A stretch of DNA of 64,000 nt, from assembly GCF_003999975.1 (NCBI RefSeq), contig NZ_RJAC01000036.1, positions 1 through 64,000 of the forward strand, written 5' to 3'. Made by a program: the position numbers and the translations under genes. The number at the start of each line of letters is the position of its first letter. Position 1 is the stretch's first letter. The notes below the pieces were generated by a model, which ran no database searches, was not told the origin of the DNA, and worked only from the letters and a program-made list of their open reading frames with translations. This DNA is from Actinoplanes solisilvae (lineage in GTDB: Bacteria > Actinomycetota > Actinomycetes > Mycobacteriales > Micromonosporaceae). This document shows positions 41,555 through 50,722 of this stretch, one piece after another.

Positions 41555-42229
41555 ATGAAGGCCACGACCAGGCGCCGTACGATCACCGCTTTCACCGTCG
41601 GCGCTCTCGGCCTGGGCGGGATCGCTGTCGCGGGCCCGGCTCTGGCGGGCGGCGACATGTTCGTGGGCAGCCGGATGGCGGCTGCTCAGCAGGGTCCGGG
41701 CGGAGGCAACGGCTACGGCTACGACACACCGATGGGCACCCGGATGCGCGACGGCGCCTGCCTCGGCGCCGGGGTGACCACCGCCCAGGGCACCCTGACC
41801 GACCAGCAGAAGAATACCCTGGTCGCGATGGCCCAAGAGGAGAAACTCGCGCACGACCTGTACGCGGCGTTCGCCGCCAGACATCCGGCGCCGATCTTCG
41901 ACCGCATCGCCACGGCGGAGACCCAGCACCTGAGCGCGATCCGCACGCTGCTCGCCCGCTACGGAGTAAGTGACCCCACCGCCGGCGCGTCCGCCGGAAC
42001 CTTCGACGACTCGTCGGCTCAGGCCACCTACGACCGGCTGCTGGCCCGCGGAACGGCCGGTCAGGCCGCCGCGTTCCAGGTCGGCCAGGAGGTCGAGCGC
42101 GCGGACATCGCCGATCTGCGGGAGGCGCTGACCGGCCTCACCGCCGCCGACGTCACGCAGGTCTATCAGCGCCTGCTGACAGCGTCGCGGCGGCACTTGA
42201 CCGCGTTCACGGCGTGGGCCGCCCGATAG
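41555..42229 (+). CDS. Exported DUF2202 ferritin-like protein
   Basis: 224 residues. The N-terminus RRRTITAFTVGALGLGGIAV and the following AGPALAG look like a signal peptide. DUF2202 follows (about 95-220), a helical bundle with glutamates in MAQEEKLAHDLYAAF and EVERADIADLREAL that could hold a di-iron site. ATG at 41555 follows AAGGGAGGAATC. Its end overlaps the convergent kinase gene by 23 bp. A role in metal binding outside the cell is inferred. Confidence 0.8.
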   Translation: MKATTRRRTITAFTVGALGLGGIAVAGPALAGGDMFVGSRMAAAQQGPGGGNGYGYDTPMGTRMRDGACLGAGVTTAQGTLTDQQKNTLVAMAQEEKLAHDLYAAFAARHPAPIFDRIATAETQHLSAIRTLLARYGVSDPTAGASAGTFDDSSAQATYDRLLARGTAGQAAAFQVGQEVERADIADLREALTGLTAADVTQVYQRLLTASRRHLTAFTAWAAR

Positions 42230-43577
42230 TCCCACATCGGGATGATGCGAGCGGCAGGCGGACGGTGATGACGGTCCCCGCGTCCACGCCGGACGCGGCG
42301 GTCACCGTCCCACCGTGAGCGCTGATCAGCTCCCGGACGATCGCCAGGCCGATCCCCGACCCGGCGACGTCCCGGTTTCGCTCGGCGCGCCAGAGACGGT
42401 CGAAGACATGTGGCAGATCCTCAGCCGCGATGCCCGGGCCGGTGTCCGCCACGGCCAGCATTGCCTCCGCCCCGTCGACGCGCCCCGTGATCGTGACCCG
42501 GTCGCCGGGGCGGCAGTAGCGTGCCGCATTGGTGAGCAGGTTGGTGACGCTCTGGTGCAGGCGGTCCGGGTCGGCGTGCACCGGCAGCGCGACCTGTAGG
42601 TTCGCGCCGACCCGCAGACCGGCCGCATCGAGGTGGGGGCGCTCGGCGTCGAGCGCGGCCCGGGCGATCCGGGTGAGGTCCGTATCGATCGGACGCAGCG
42701 ACAGCGCCGCCGACTCCGCGGCGGACAGGTCCGCCAGGTCGGCGACGACGCGACCGAGACGCAAGGCCTGGTCGTGCAGGACGCCCAGCCTTTCCGCGTC
42801 GGGGGTGCTCAAACCGTCGCGCAGCTCCTCCAGCCCGGCCTGCAGCGCGGCGAGCGGGGTGCGCAGTTCGTGGGCGACGTCCGCCGCGAGCCGGCGGCGT
42901 ACGACGTCCGTGCGCACTACCTCGTCGGCCATCGCGTCGAACGCCCGGATCACCTCTCCCACCTCCCCCGGCGCGTCGACGCCGGAACGGGCGTCGCGCT
43001 CCCCCGCCGCGAAACGCCGGGCCGCCGTGGCCGCTCTGACCAGCGGCCTCGTCAGCCGCCGGGTCACGAATCCGCTGACCAGAAGGGCCGCCAGCAAGGC
43101 CACCCCGGCGGCCCCGGCCACCCAGGACCAGGCGATCTGCCGGGCGGCGGAGGAGTTGGCGGGAAAGCTCACCCGCGCGGTCCCGACCCGTGCACCGTCG
43201 ACTTCGACCGGGGATTGAACGGTGTGCGCGGACACTGTCGACTGCATCGCGCGTCCACCCATGCCGTGGCCGGGCCACACCATCGCACCGGTCATGTCGA
43301 AAACCACCAGACGAGCGCCGGCCGCCTCGGCGATGTCGGACGCATGATCGAGATCGATTCCCGGCCAACCGCCGGCGGCGGCATATGCGGTGGCGATCGC
43401 GGTGCCCGCCCGCCCCGCGATCTTCTCCTGGTCCGCACGCAGCGCACCGGTCAGTCCGCGATCGGTCGCGACCAGGGCCGCGACGGTGAGCATCAGGACC
43501 GAGGACAGCGCGACGAGCAGGAAGGCGGCCAGCAGACGACGACCCAGCGGGCTGCGGAACACGCTCTGCTCACCCAT
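42207..43577 (-). CDS. Sensor histidine kinase with HAMP domain
   Basis: 456 residues. Membrane helices lie near 15-37 and 160-182, with an extracellular sensor of about 120 residues between. A HAMP domain (RRLTRPLVRAATAARRFAAG) leads to LAADVAHELRTPLAALQAG with the phospho-histidine. The ATPase domain has TNLLTNAARYCRPGD, DTGPGI and GSGIGLAIVREL. The ATG at 43577 overlaps the regulator gene by 8 bp. Signal unknown. Confidence 0.88.
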   Translation of the reverse strand: MGEQSVFRSPLGRRLLAAFLLVALSSVLMLTVAALVATDRGLTGALRADQEKIAGRAGTAIATAYAAAGGWPGIDLDHASDIAEAAGARLVVFDMTGAMVWPGHGMGGRAMQSTVSAHTVQSPVEVDGARVGTARVSFPANSSAARQIAWSWVAGAAGVALLAALLVSGFVTRRLTRPLVRAATAARRFAAGERDARSGVDAPGEVGEVIRAFDAMADEVVRTDVVRRRLAADVAHELRTPLAALQAGLEELRDGLSTPDAERLGVLHDQALRLGRVVADLADLSAAESAALSLRPIDTDLTRIARAALDAERPHLDAAGLRVGANLQVALPVHADPDRLHQSVTNLLTNAARYCRPGDRVTITGRVDGAEAMLAVADTGPGIAAEDLPHVFDRLWRAERNRDVAGSGIGLAIVRELISAHGGTVTAASGVDAGTVITVRLPLASSRCGTIGRPTP

Positions 43578-44262
43578 CGTGCGACCAACCCAGCCGGTAG
43601 CCGACACCGAGTACGGTCTCCACGATCTGCGCGGCCTCCGGGCCGAGCTTGTGCCGCAGGTTCTTCACGTGCGAGTCGATCGTGCGTTCGTAGCCGGCGA
43701 ATTCGTAGCCGCGAACCCGGTTGACCAGCTCGTACCGGGAGAACACCCGCCCAGGCGCCGAGCACAGCGCGATCAGCACACCCCACTCGGTGGGTGTCAG
43801 GTCGAGTGGCGCACCGTCGAGGCAAGCCTCATGCCGTGCCTCATCGACGCGCAACCGCCCCGATCCGAAGCCGGTAACCGCTGGTTCAGCCGACGTTCCC
43901 CGCGTGCGATGCAGCACCGCCTCGACCCGCAGGACCAGCTCAGTAGGGCTGAACGGCTTGGTCACGTAGTCGTCGGCGCCGCGACGCAGACCGTCGATGC
44001 GATCCTCCACGGCGCTACGCGCGGTGAGCACGACCACGGGCACCTTTCGGCCGGCGCGAGCCGCGGCCAGAATCTCCAGCCCGTCGACGTCCGGCAGGCC
44101 GAGGTCGAGCACCAGGAGCGCCGGGCTCGCAGTGTCCAGCAGGCGCAGCGCCTCCGCCCCCGAGCCAGTGGTGTACACGGAGTGACCGGCGCGTTCGAGA
44201 TACCGGCGCACCAGGTCGCGCAACTCACGATCGTCCTCGACGACCAGCACCGGATCCGCCAC
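43570..44262 (-). CDS. OmpR-family response regulator
   Basis: 230 residues from the GTG at 44262, which follows GGAGGCTGGAG; the receiver fold begins immediately (DPVLVVEDDRELRDLV). The acceptor aspartate is in LLVLDLGLPDVDGLEIL and the lysine in DDYVTKPFSPTELVLRV. The winged helix ends YERTIDSHVKNLRHKLG and LGVGYRLGW. It pairs with the HAMP kinase downstream. No target is evident; the VIT1/DUF2202 genes across the convergent junction are possible. Confidence 0.88.
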   Translation of the reverse strand: MADPVLVVEDDRELRDLVRRYLERAGHSVYTTGSGAEALRLLDTASPALLVLDLGLPDVDGLEILAAARAGRKVPVVVLTARSAVEDRIDGLRRGADDYVTKPFSPTELVLRVEAVLHRTRGTSAEPAVTGFGSGRLRVDEARHEACLDGAPLDLTPTEWGVLIALCSAPGRVFSRYELVNRVRGYEFAGYERTIDSHVKNLRHKLGPEAAQIVETVLGVGYRLGWSHDG

Positions 44263-44365
44263 GACTCCAGCCTCCTCCGCGACTCCGTCGCCGGTCAGGG
44301 CCGGACGCGAGCCGGCTTCACGAGATCCCCGACGGCGAGGTCTTCGACGCTCGGGTCCAGCCGCG

Positions 44366-44881
44366 TCAGATGAACAGCAGCTGGGCGCCGTCGGTCTTCT
44401 CGATGAAGTCGGCCGCGCTGATGATGGCCTCGACGCCCTCATACAGGTCGGCCTCGTCGAGGTGCATCATGTCGGCGGACATGCGGCACGCCCACAGGTG
44501 GCCCCCGGAGTCGACGATCTGTGCCAGGAACTCCGGCACCTCCGGCACTCCGACGTCGTGGATCTGCTTCTTCATCTGCTTGGTCGCCATCGCCGTCACC
44601 CCGGGCAGGCCGCCCAGACCTTGCGGCAGATGGGTTGCGGTATTGCCGAGCATGGTGAACTTCAGGTCGTTCATCCGGGATTTCGTGATCATGTCGAAGC
44701 CCCAGAACGTGAAGAACAGGTGCGTCTCGACCCCTTCGCCGAGGGCGGCGTTGGCCAGGATCAGACCCGGGTAGGCCATGTCCAGGTTGCCCTTGGAGCA
44801 GATGATGGCCAGCTTGCGGTCCTGGGTGACGGCGTCGCCGAAGTCGGGGACGACGGCGGCGGCGACGGTTTCAGTGGTCAT
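44366..44881 (-). CDS. DsrE/DsrF/DrsH-like sulfur-transfer protein (DsrE2 type)
   Basis: 171 residues. Two conserved cysteines, in KLAIICSKGNLD and GGHLWACRMSADMMHL, mark the DsrE2 group, which carries persulfide sulfur. The sequence GVETHLFFTFWGFDMITK is also typical. It is the third gene of the SQR-TusE-DsrE2 operon, 14 bp after TusE. ATG at 44881 follows AGAAGGCAACACC. In sulfur oxidisers such proteins pass sulfur from Rhd/TusA to DsrC-type acceptors; here it would take sulfane sulfur released by sulfide oxidation (inference). Confidence 0.88.
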   Translation of the reverse strand: MTTETVAAAVVPDFGDAVTQDRKLAIICSKGNLDMAYPGLILANAALGEGVETHLFFTFWGFDMITKSRMNDLKFTMLGNTATHLPQGLGGLPGVTAMATKQMKKQIHDVGVPEVPEFLAQIVDSGGHLWACRMSADMMHLDEADLYEGVEAIISAADFIEKTDGAQLLFI

Positions 44882-44895
44882 GGTGTTGCCTTCTC

Positions 44896-45210
44896 TCACA
44901 CGCAGCCGTGCGGCTTGGGAAGACCGGCGATGTAGGCCATCTTCTTGGCCGGCTTGCCGGGGAACAGGGCGAACAGTTCCTTGATCGGGATGCCGCCGAC
45001 GGTGGACACCCGGCGGAGCGTGGCGGTCTCGCCCCGCGTACGGAAGTCGTCACGCAGGAACCGGAGGGCCTTCCAGTGGGCATCGGTCAGCTCGATGCCG
45101 ATCCCGGCGGCGAGGTGCTGTGCCAGGGCCTCGGTCCATTCGTCGTACTCGGTGAGAAAGCCCTCGCCGTCGACGTGCACCGGCGTTCCGGCGATGGTGG
45201 CGACGGTCAT
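44896..45210 (-). CDS. TusE/DsrC-family sulfur carrier
   Basis: 104 residues, full length for the family. The swinging C-terminal arm ends PKPHGCV, with the penultimate cysteine conserved. The second cysteine of true DsrC, ten residues earlier, is replaced by tyrosine (KKMAYIAG). It is therefore of the single-cysteine TusE/RspA type and cannot form the DsrC trisulfide. The start overlaps the SQR stop by 4 bp. It probably accepts sulfur from the DsrE2 protein next door. Confidence 0.9.
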   Translation of the reverse strand: MTVATIAGTPVHVDGEGFLTEYDEWTEALAQHLAAGIGIELTDAHWKALRFLRDDFRTRGETATLRRVSTVGGIPIKELFALFPGKPAKKMAYIAGLPKPHGCV

Positions 45211-46457
45211 GATTGCGGCTCCTTCACGGGTTGGTGTTTGCCGGCCATCGACATGTTCGCGGGCAACGGGATGCGGCGGCCGGGCAGCAGCAGGTGCCAG
45301 TAGATCCAGCGGAACGCGAGCTTGCCCCAATGATTGCGGGCGTTCTCCTTCAACAGCCCGAAGGGCCCGACGATCGGCAGCGGGTAGGTGCCGGTCAACG
45401 GCTCGGTGTCGTAGTTGAAGTCGATCAGCAGGCCCTTGCCGTTCCCGGACTCGATGAAACAGTTCGCGTGCCCGTCGAAGCTGCCGGTCATCGGCTTCCC
45501 GGCGATGTGCTGGACGAAGTTGTCGGCGAAGACCTCGACCGAGAAGTGCGCGACCGAGCCGGCCTTGGAGGTGGGAATGTTGTTCGCGTCGCCGAGCGCG
45601 AAGATGTTGTCGTACTGGGTGGACAGGAAGGTGTGCTTGTCGACCGGCACCAGGTTCAGCTCGTCGCCCAGACCGGAGCGGGCCACGAAGTCCGCGCCCA
45701 TGTTCAGGGGCACGGTCACCAGCAGATCGAACGGGACCTCGCGCTCGTCGTACGAAATCAGGGTCTTGTGATCGGCGTCGATGCGCTCGACCAGGAAGTC
45801 GGGCTCGACGACGATCTCGCGGTCGTCGAGCATCGTCCCGAGTCGCTCGGCGGCGATGGGCTTGGTGAACGCGCCGGGCAACGGCGTCACGAAGACGATC
45901 TCGACCCGGTTGCGCATCCCGCGACCGCGGAAGTACGCGTCGGCGAGGAAGGTGAACTCCAGCGGCGCGACCGGGCACTTGATCGGCATGTCCGTGACGT
46001 GCACGACCAACCGGCCGCCGTCGAAGCCCTTCAGGGCGGCCTTGAGCGCGGTCGCGCCGTCGAGGGTGAAGAAGTCGAAGATGCTGCGCCGCCACTGCGG
46101 GCCGAGCATTCCGGGAGTCTGATCCGGGCGGGGGCTCACTCCCGTCGCGATGACCAACTGGTCGTAGCGCAGTTCCCGGCCACCGGCCAGCACGGCCGTG
46201 CACGCGTCCGCGTCGACCCGCGCGATCTCGCCGATCACGAGATCCACCCCGTCCGGCAGGAAACGCTTCCGCGGCTTGACGATCTGCTGTGCCTGAATGT
46301 CACCGAACGGCAGGAACAGCAGGCCCGGCTGATAGAGGTGGTCGTCGTCGTGGTCGACGACGGTGATCTGCCAATCGGCCGGGTCGAGGCGACGGCGCAA
46401 CTTGCCGGCCACCATGGTGCCGGCGGTTCCACCGCCGAGAATGAGTAGCCGCTGCAT
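45207..46457 (-). CDS. sqr: Sulfide:quinone oxidoreductase-like flavoprotein
   Basis: 416 residues. LILGGGTAGTMVAGKLRRRL is the FAD fold. Catalytic-type cysteines are C161 (MPIKCPVAP) and C333 (HANCFIES), at positions matching Cys160 and Cys356 of characterised SQRs. DNIFALGDANNIPTSKAGSV is the second FAD contact. The C-terminus (GKLAFRWIYWHLLLPGRRIP) could be the amphipathic membrane anchor. It oxidises sulfide to polysulfide with electrons to menaquinone, which bd oxidase could consume. ATG at 46457 heads the operon; a box variant lies 113 bp upstream. Confidence 0.87.
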   Translation of the reverse strand: MQRLLILGGGTAGTMVAGKLRRRLDPADWQITVVDHDDDHLYQPGLLFLPFGDIQAQQIVKPRKRFLPDGVDLVIGEIARVDADACTAVLAGGRELRYDQLVIATGVSPRPDQTPGMLGPQWRRSIFDFFTLDGATALKAALKGFDGGRLVVHVTDMPIKCPVAPLEFTFLADAYFRGRGMRNRVEIVFVTPLPGAFTKPIAAERLGTMLDDREIVVEPDFLVERIDADHKTLISYDEREVPFDLLVTVPLNMGADFVARSGLGDELNLVPVDKHTFLSTQYDNIFALGDANNIPTSKAGSVAHFSVEVFADNFVQHIAGKPMTGSFDGHANCFIESGNGKGLLIDFNYDTEPLTGTYPLPIVGPFGLLKENARNHWGKLAFRWIYWHLLLPGRRIPLPANMSMAGKHQPVKEPQS

Positions 46458-46569
46458 GGCGTACCTCCCTGGCCGTGGTCCACACCATCGACGGAGATGC
46501 CTCGAACGGCAGTGCCGCTGTCGGTTCTCCCCTGCGATCTACGCTAGGCCGGCTCGCGCCGGCCGATCA

Positions 46570-46583
46570 GAGGCGAAGGTCCC
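46570..46583 (-). promoter_or_regulatory. DosR-type box variant
   Basis: GAGGCGAAGGTCCC, minus-strand reading GGGACCTTCGCCTC, 113 bp before the SQR start. The left half-site is exact. Confidence 0.5.
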
Positions 46584-46718
46584 GACGGGAACCAGCCCGT
46601 GACTCGCCGTCAGCCCGCGCGCCGCTCACTACGCATCACATCGACGACACATACCCCCCAGGGAGGGCCGGCGGCATTCGGTTGAGTGTCCGCGCCTCTG
46701 CGCCGGGAATCACCCGGC

Positions 46719-47900
46719 TCAGGGATGCCGAGGCGACCAGGCTTCGTCGCCCGGCCTTCGGCCGGCGGTATGGGGATATTCGGGCAGGCGATGCTGGAAC
46801 GTGAGGATGCTCGGATTCCGGACGATCCCGTCCTGGATCTCGATGGCTCGCCGGAGGGTCTCGTCGGCGTCCCACGCTTCCGGTCCGCCGAGCACCGGTC
46901 GCAGGTAGGGCAACAGCGCTTCGCTGATCTCCCATGTCGCCGAGTTCCACAGGTAGGACGGGCTGTGATCGACAGCGTAGTAGCTGACGTTGTCGCCGAC
47001 GGTCATCATCGGCTCGGCGAACGATGTCGGCCGCGCCCAGCCGAAGCCCATTCCTTCGTCGCAGGAGACATCGACGATGAGGCCGCCGGGGGTGAAGGTG
47101 GCCAGGTCGTCGGCGGTGAGGAACGTCAGCGGCCGATCAGTGTCCTGCAGCACGCAGTTGACGACGATGTCGTGGGAGGAGAGGTAGGTTGCCATCGGCA
47201 CCGGACCGCTTCCGGTGAGTACGCGACATCGGCGGCGATCGCCGATGTCGCGTTCGAAGTGCCTGATGCGCGTCGAGTGGATCGGCGAGGCGACGGCCGT
47301 GGTTCCTCGATGGGTGAGTACGTCGACGTCGTGCACTCCGTGCGCGTTGAGAGCGGTGACCGCGCCCCGGCCGGTGGCTCCGAACCCGATGACAGCGGCC
47401 CGCAGATGGCGGCCGTAATCGCCGGTGGTCCCGATGAGCTCCAGCGCGTGCAGCACCGAGCAGTAACCGGCAAGCTCGTTGTTCTTGTGGAAGACGTGCA
47501 AGTTGAATTCGCCGTCGTGCGACCAATGGTTCATCGCTTCGAAGGCGATCAGGGTCAGGCGGCGGTCGATGGCCAGTTGGGTGACCGCCGTGCCCTGCAC
47601 GCAATGCGGCCAGCCCCACAGGATCTGCCCCTCCCGCAGCTCCGCGAGGTCCCGTGGCAGTGGCTTGGGAAGCAGGACGACGTCACATCGAGAGATCAGT
47701 TGCCGGCGGGGAAGCAGCCCGGCGACGTACGGTGCCAGCCGCTCGTCGGGCACGCCGAAGTTCTCGCCGTAGCCGCGTTCGAGAAAGATGCTCCCGCGCA
47801 GGTCAGCGTCGATTCGCTTGAAGTGTTGTGGATGGATCGGCAAACGTCGCTCGTGCTCCTTGCCGGAGCGCGACAGGACCGCGATGGCGAGCTGATCCAT
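46719..47900 (-). CDS. Alanine dehydrogenase / N5-(carboxyethyl)ornithine synthase-like enzyme
   Basis: 393 residues. LSRSGKEHERRLPIHPQHFK resembles the N-terminus of carboxyethylornithine synthases and alanine dehydrogenases. The catalytic lysine region is VVLLPKPLPRDL, the nucleotide fold RAAVIGFGATGRGAVTALNA. GWPHCVQGTAVTQLAIDRRL is characteristic of the synthase branch. Reductive condensation or amination of pyruvate with NAD(P)H would recycle redox cofactors under hypoxia, as alanine dehydrogenase does in mycobacteria (inference). ATG at 47900 follows GAGGAGGGTTC; a box variant lies 141 bp upstream. Confidence 0.75.
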   Translation of the reverse strand: MDQLAIAVLSRSGKEHERRLPIHPQHFKRIDADLRGSIFLERGYGENFGVPDERLAPYVAGLLPRRQLISRCDVVLLPKPLPRDLAELREGQILWGWPHCVQGTAVTQLAIDRRLTLIAFEAMNHWSHDGEFNLHVFHKNNELAGYCSVLHALELIGTTGDYGRHLRAAVIGFGATGRGAVTALNAHGVHDVDVLTHRGTTAVASPIHSTRIRHFERDIGDRRRCRVLTGSGPVPMATYLSSHDIVVNCVLQDTDRPLTFLTADDLATFTPGGLIVDVSCDEGMGFGWARPTSFAEPMMTVGDNVSYYAVDHSPSYLWNSATWEISEALLPYLRPVLGGPEAWDADETLRRAIEIQDGIVRNPSILTFQHRLPEYPHTAGRRPGDEAWSPRHP

Positions 47901-48040
47901 GAACCCTCCTCTGTGCACGACCGGCGACCAGTTGGTGGCCTATGCCTGGTTCGGCGGCGCGAACGGTCCACGCCGACCCGCGGATGGTCGCCGGCTGCGC
48001 ACCTCCTCCTGATTCTGGGCGCCACCCCAGCTGTGCACAG

Positions 48041-48054
48041 GGGCCGAAAGACCT
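48041..48054 (-). promoter_or_regulatory. DosR-type box variant
   Basis: GGGCCGAAAGACCT, minus-strand reading AGGTCTTTCGGCCC, 141 bp before the dehydrogenase-like gene at 47900. The rest of the 290-bp gap shows no gene. Confidence 0.5.
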
Positions 48055-48191
48055 ACCAGAAGGGCTACAGGGACCAGGTCGCGACATAGACCCTGGTGTG
48101 TGGTCAGCCCGACCCGCCGCGCCCCGGCAGTCGCGACGGCCGACATGGCCCTGGGCATGACCGGTCGGGGCCCGGTCGACCTTGATCAAGC

Positions 48192-48308
48192 TCAGATCGC
48201 GATGTCCACGACCACTGTGCCGGCGGCGCCGGCTGCGACCGATGCGTGGGCCTCGGTCACCTCGCCCGTCGTGAAGCGCCGAGCATCCATGAGCGGCGAG
48301 CACGCGGA
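48192..48308 (-). pseudogene. C-terminal remnant of a quinone-oxidoreductase/alcohol-dehydrogenase protein
   Basis: The peptide LMDARRFTTGEVTEAHASVA followed by AGAAGTVVVDIAI looks like the end of a zinc-less medium-chain dehydrogenase (the helix-turn-strand around EAH and the closing VVVDI). No N-terminal part is found upstream. It is next to an SDR gene and a SnoaL-like gene, so it may be debris of an accessory redox cassette. Confidence 0.4.
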
Positions 48309-48355
48309 GCCGGCCAGCGCGGTTGCCTGGCGCCGCCCGGACAGCAGTGCCTGAG

Positions 48356-48844
48356 TCAGGGCCGCGGAATGACGTACGGCATGTCGAGCAGAACACGGTG
48401 ACCGACTATTTTCCACTCGCCGTCGATCCGGCGCAGGTCGGTGTCGTAGTAGCCCGACTCGATCGGATGCACGGTGCCCTGGGCACCGAATGCCTCGGCC
48501 GGCCAGCCGCCCTCCGGCCGGGCTGCGCCCTGGATCCGAAAGACGATGAACTGGGCGTTCAGGTGAGCTCGGTCGCCGTCGACCTCGATGATGTGATCGG
48601 AAGTGACGTGGTGGCTGGCGCCGCCCACCGGATGCGGAAGCATGTAGTTGTCGACCGCGTACGCCACGGCTGCCCCGCCGATCAATGGCGGCGCGACCGG
48701 TTCGTAGTCGTCGGTACCCGTCCTGGTGAAGGACTGCACGATCGCGTCGTCCGTGAACAAGGCGCCTTGAGTCTTGCCGTCACGCCGGTCCGTCGCCCGG
48801 ACATAGCGGCTCAGCACTTCCTGGATCTCCCGTTCATCGCTCAT
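48356..48844 (-). CDS. SnoaL/NTF2-like protein
   Basis: 162 residues with an NTF2-like cone fold: EIQEVLSRYVRATDRRDGKT, LFTDDAIVQSFTRTG, and the closing YDTDLRRIDGEWKIVGHRVL. Such proteins are isomerases, dehydratases or binding proteins. No metal site is evident. ATG at 48844 follows AAAGGGGACC. The next gene upstream on the same strand is the SDR (126 bp), so cotranscription is possible. Confidence 0.8.
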   Translation of the reverse strand: MSDEREIQEVLSRYVRATDRRDGKTQGALFTDDAIVQSFTRTGTDDYEPVAPPLIGGAAVAYAVDNYMLPHPVGGASHHVTSDHIIEVDGDRAHLNAQFIVFRIQGAARPEGGWPAEAFGAQGTVHPIESGYYDTDLRRIDGEWKIVGHRVLLDMPYVIPRP

Positions 48845-48970
48845 GTGGTCCCCTTTCGTGACGTGCTGCAGTACCGGAACGATCCGGAAGTCGACGGTGG
48901 TCTGGTCGATGGTCGCGTGAACCGGCGAGTGGCCATTTCGGTCATGGTGCTGGTGCTCCTCGCCGTGTGG

Positions 48971-49705
48971 TCAGCCCTGCGCGGTCGAGCGCATGATGAT
49001 CTCGTTCACGTCGACGGCGTCGGGCTGGGCGATGGCGTGGGCGATGACATCGGCGACCGCGGAGGCCGGCATTCCCAGTTCATCGGCCGCCGCGCGAGCG
49101 GCGGCCCGCACATCGGGGTCGCCGCCGTGCTCGGTGAGTTCCGAGTGGGTGTAACCCGGGCTCACCAGGGTCACCCGGATGTCCCGGCTCTCCTGGCGCA
49201 GCCCTTCGGTGAGTGCCCGGACCGCGAATTTGGTGGCGCAATAGATCGCCGCTGTCGGGTCGACCCGATAAGCGGATGACGACGCGATGTTGATGATGTG
49301 GCCCGAACCGCGGCTTCGCATGATCGGCAGGGCGGCCGCGATGCCGTACATGGTGCCGCGCAGGTTCACGTCGATCATCCGGTCCCACTCATCGACCCGT
49401 AGTGCATCGAGCGTGGACAGGGCCATCACGCCGGCATTGTTGATCAGCACGTCGATGCGTCCGTTGCGTTCCTGGGCGTCCTCGACGAAGGAACGCACGC
49501 TGTCTCGGCTGGTCACGTCGAGTTCCTGAAGGTCGGCCGTGCCGCCGGCACGGCGCAGTTGCTCGACGAGCGCCGCGAGCCGGTCGACACGCCGGGCACC
49601 GATCACGACGTGGTGGCCGTCGGCGGCCAGCCGGCGGGCGGTCGCCTCGCCGATGCCGCTGCTCGCGCCGGTGATGAGAACAATCTTGGAGGATGGGCTG
49701 TGCAC
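48971..49705 (-). CDS. Short-chain dehydrogenase/reductase
   Basis: 244 residues. LITGASSGIGEATARRLAAD is the NAD(P)-binding loop, VLINNAGVM the NNAG motif, and the catalytic residues are S in NIASSSAYR and YCATK (Y-x3-K). ARR after the second strand suggests NADPH preference. GTG at 49705 follows CAGGAGAATCA. It is divergent from the XRE regulator at 49847, a common pair in which the regulator controls the reductase. Confidence 0.9.
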   Translation of the reverse strand: MHSPSSKIVLITGASSGIGEATARRLAADGHHVVIGARRVDRLAALVEQLRRAGGTADLQELDVTSRDSVRSFVEDAQERNGRIDVLINNAGVMALSTLDALRVDEWDRMIDVNLRGTMYGIAAALPIMRSRGSGHIINIASSSAYRVDPTAAIYCATKFAVRALTEGLRQESRDIRVTLVSPGYTHSELTEHGGDPDVRAAARAAADELGMPASAVADVIAHAIAQPDAVDVNEIIMRSTAQG

Positions 49706-49846
49706 TGATTCTCCTGGCGCCTGTTGTCCGCGGCCGAACGCCGCTCATTCAACGATGCCGCCGGAACAGCGGCGGAGGAAGGCAGCGCTTTCCTGGGTGC
49801 ACGGCACCCTGGCAGCCACGGTCAAGGCCGTTCTACGCTGGTCGAC

Positions 49847-50722
49847 ATGCCAGCCAGCGACAACAGGCTCGGTGAGTTTCTCCGCGCCCACCGCGCCCGC
49901 GTCGACCCCGGAGAGGTCGGGCTGCGCAGGGGCGGCGGCCGCAGGGTCCCGGGATTGCGCCGCGAGGAGATCGCGGTGCTGGCCGGCGTCAGCGTGGACT
50001 ACTACGCCCGCCTCGAGCAGGGCCGCGAACGCAAGCCCTCGCCACAACTCCTCGACGCGATCGGGCGGGCCCTGCGCCTGGCCCCGGACGCCCGTGGCCA
50101 CCTCTTCCGGCTCGCCGGGCTGAGTCCTCGCCCGGCTACCGACCGGCCCCGGGACTCGGTCCACCCTGAGCTGATGCGCCTGCTGGACGCCTTCCCCACC
50201 GCCGCCGCCTACGTGCTCAGCCCCGCGTTCGACGTGCTCGCGACCAACAGCGTCGCGGCCGCGCTGCTCTCCCCGTTCGCGGGCACACCCAACATGGTCC
50301 GCGTGCTGTTCCAGCACCCTCAGGCGCGCGCCGTGTTTCCGGACTGGCCGTTCCTCGCCGAGAACACCGTGCACGCCCTGCGGCTCAACGCGGGCCACTT
50401 TCCCGACGATCCGGGCATCAAGGCTTTGGTGGCCGACCTGTGGCGGAACTCACCGGAGTTCGGCTCCCTCTGGGCGGACCAGACCGTACGCGGCCTGACC
50501 CGCATGTTCAAGATCGTGCACCACCCGAACGCCGGACGGATCGAACTGACCTACCAGACCTTCGACGTCGCCGACGCGCCTGGACAGCAACTGCTGGTCG
50601 GCACGCCGCAGCCGGGCAGCCGCAGCGCCGAGGCCCTCACCTATCTTGCCGCCGTCCACACACCCGACCCGGCGAGTACAACGGAGATCATCCCGTGGTC
50701 CGCCGACGAAGCAGATGCTTGA
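49847..50722 (+). CDS. XRE-family regulator with MmyB-like ligand domain
   Basis: 291 residues. The helix-turn-helix (about 15-75) includes VPGLRREEIAVLAGVSVDYY and ARLEQGRERKPSPQLLDAIG. The C-terminal MmyB-like domain (about 105-270) probably binds a small lipid-like ligand. The ATG at 49847 has no ribosome site; TACGCT 13 bp upstream suggests a leaderless mRNA. Its 3' end overlaps the convergent HAAS-type gene by 35 bp. It likely represses the divergent SDR. Confidence 0.85.
   Translation: MPASDNRLGEFLRAHRARVDPGEVGLRRGGGRRVPGLRREEIAVLAGVSVDYYARLEQGRERKPSPQLLDAIGRALRLAPDARGHLFRLAGLSPRPATDRPRDSVHPELMRLLDAFPTAAAYVLSPAFDVLATNSVAAALLSPFAGTPNMVRVLFQHPQARAVFPDWPFLAENTVHALRLNAGHFPDDPGIKALVADLWRNSPEFGSLWADQTVRGLTRMFKIVHHPNAGRIELTYQTFDVADAPGQQLLVGTPQPGSRSAEALTYLAAVHTPDPASTTEIIPWSADEADA

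Noticed and set aside
46475..46804. Possible plus-strand gene in the SQR upstream region
   Set aside because: No ribosome site or family pattern, and it runs into the 3' end of the dehydrogenase-like gene on the other strand.
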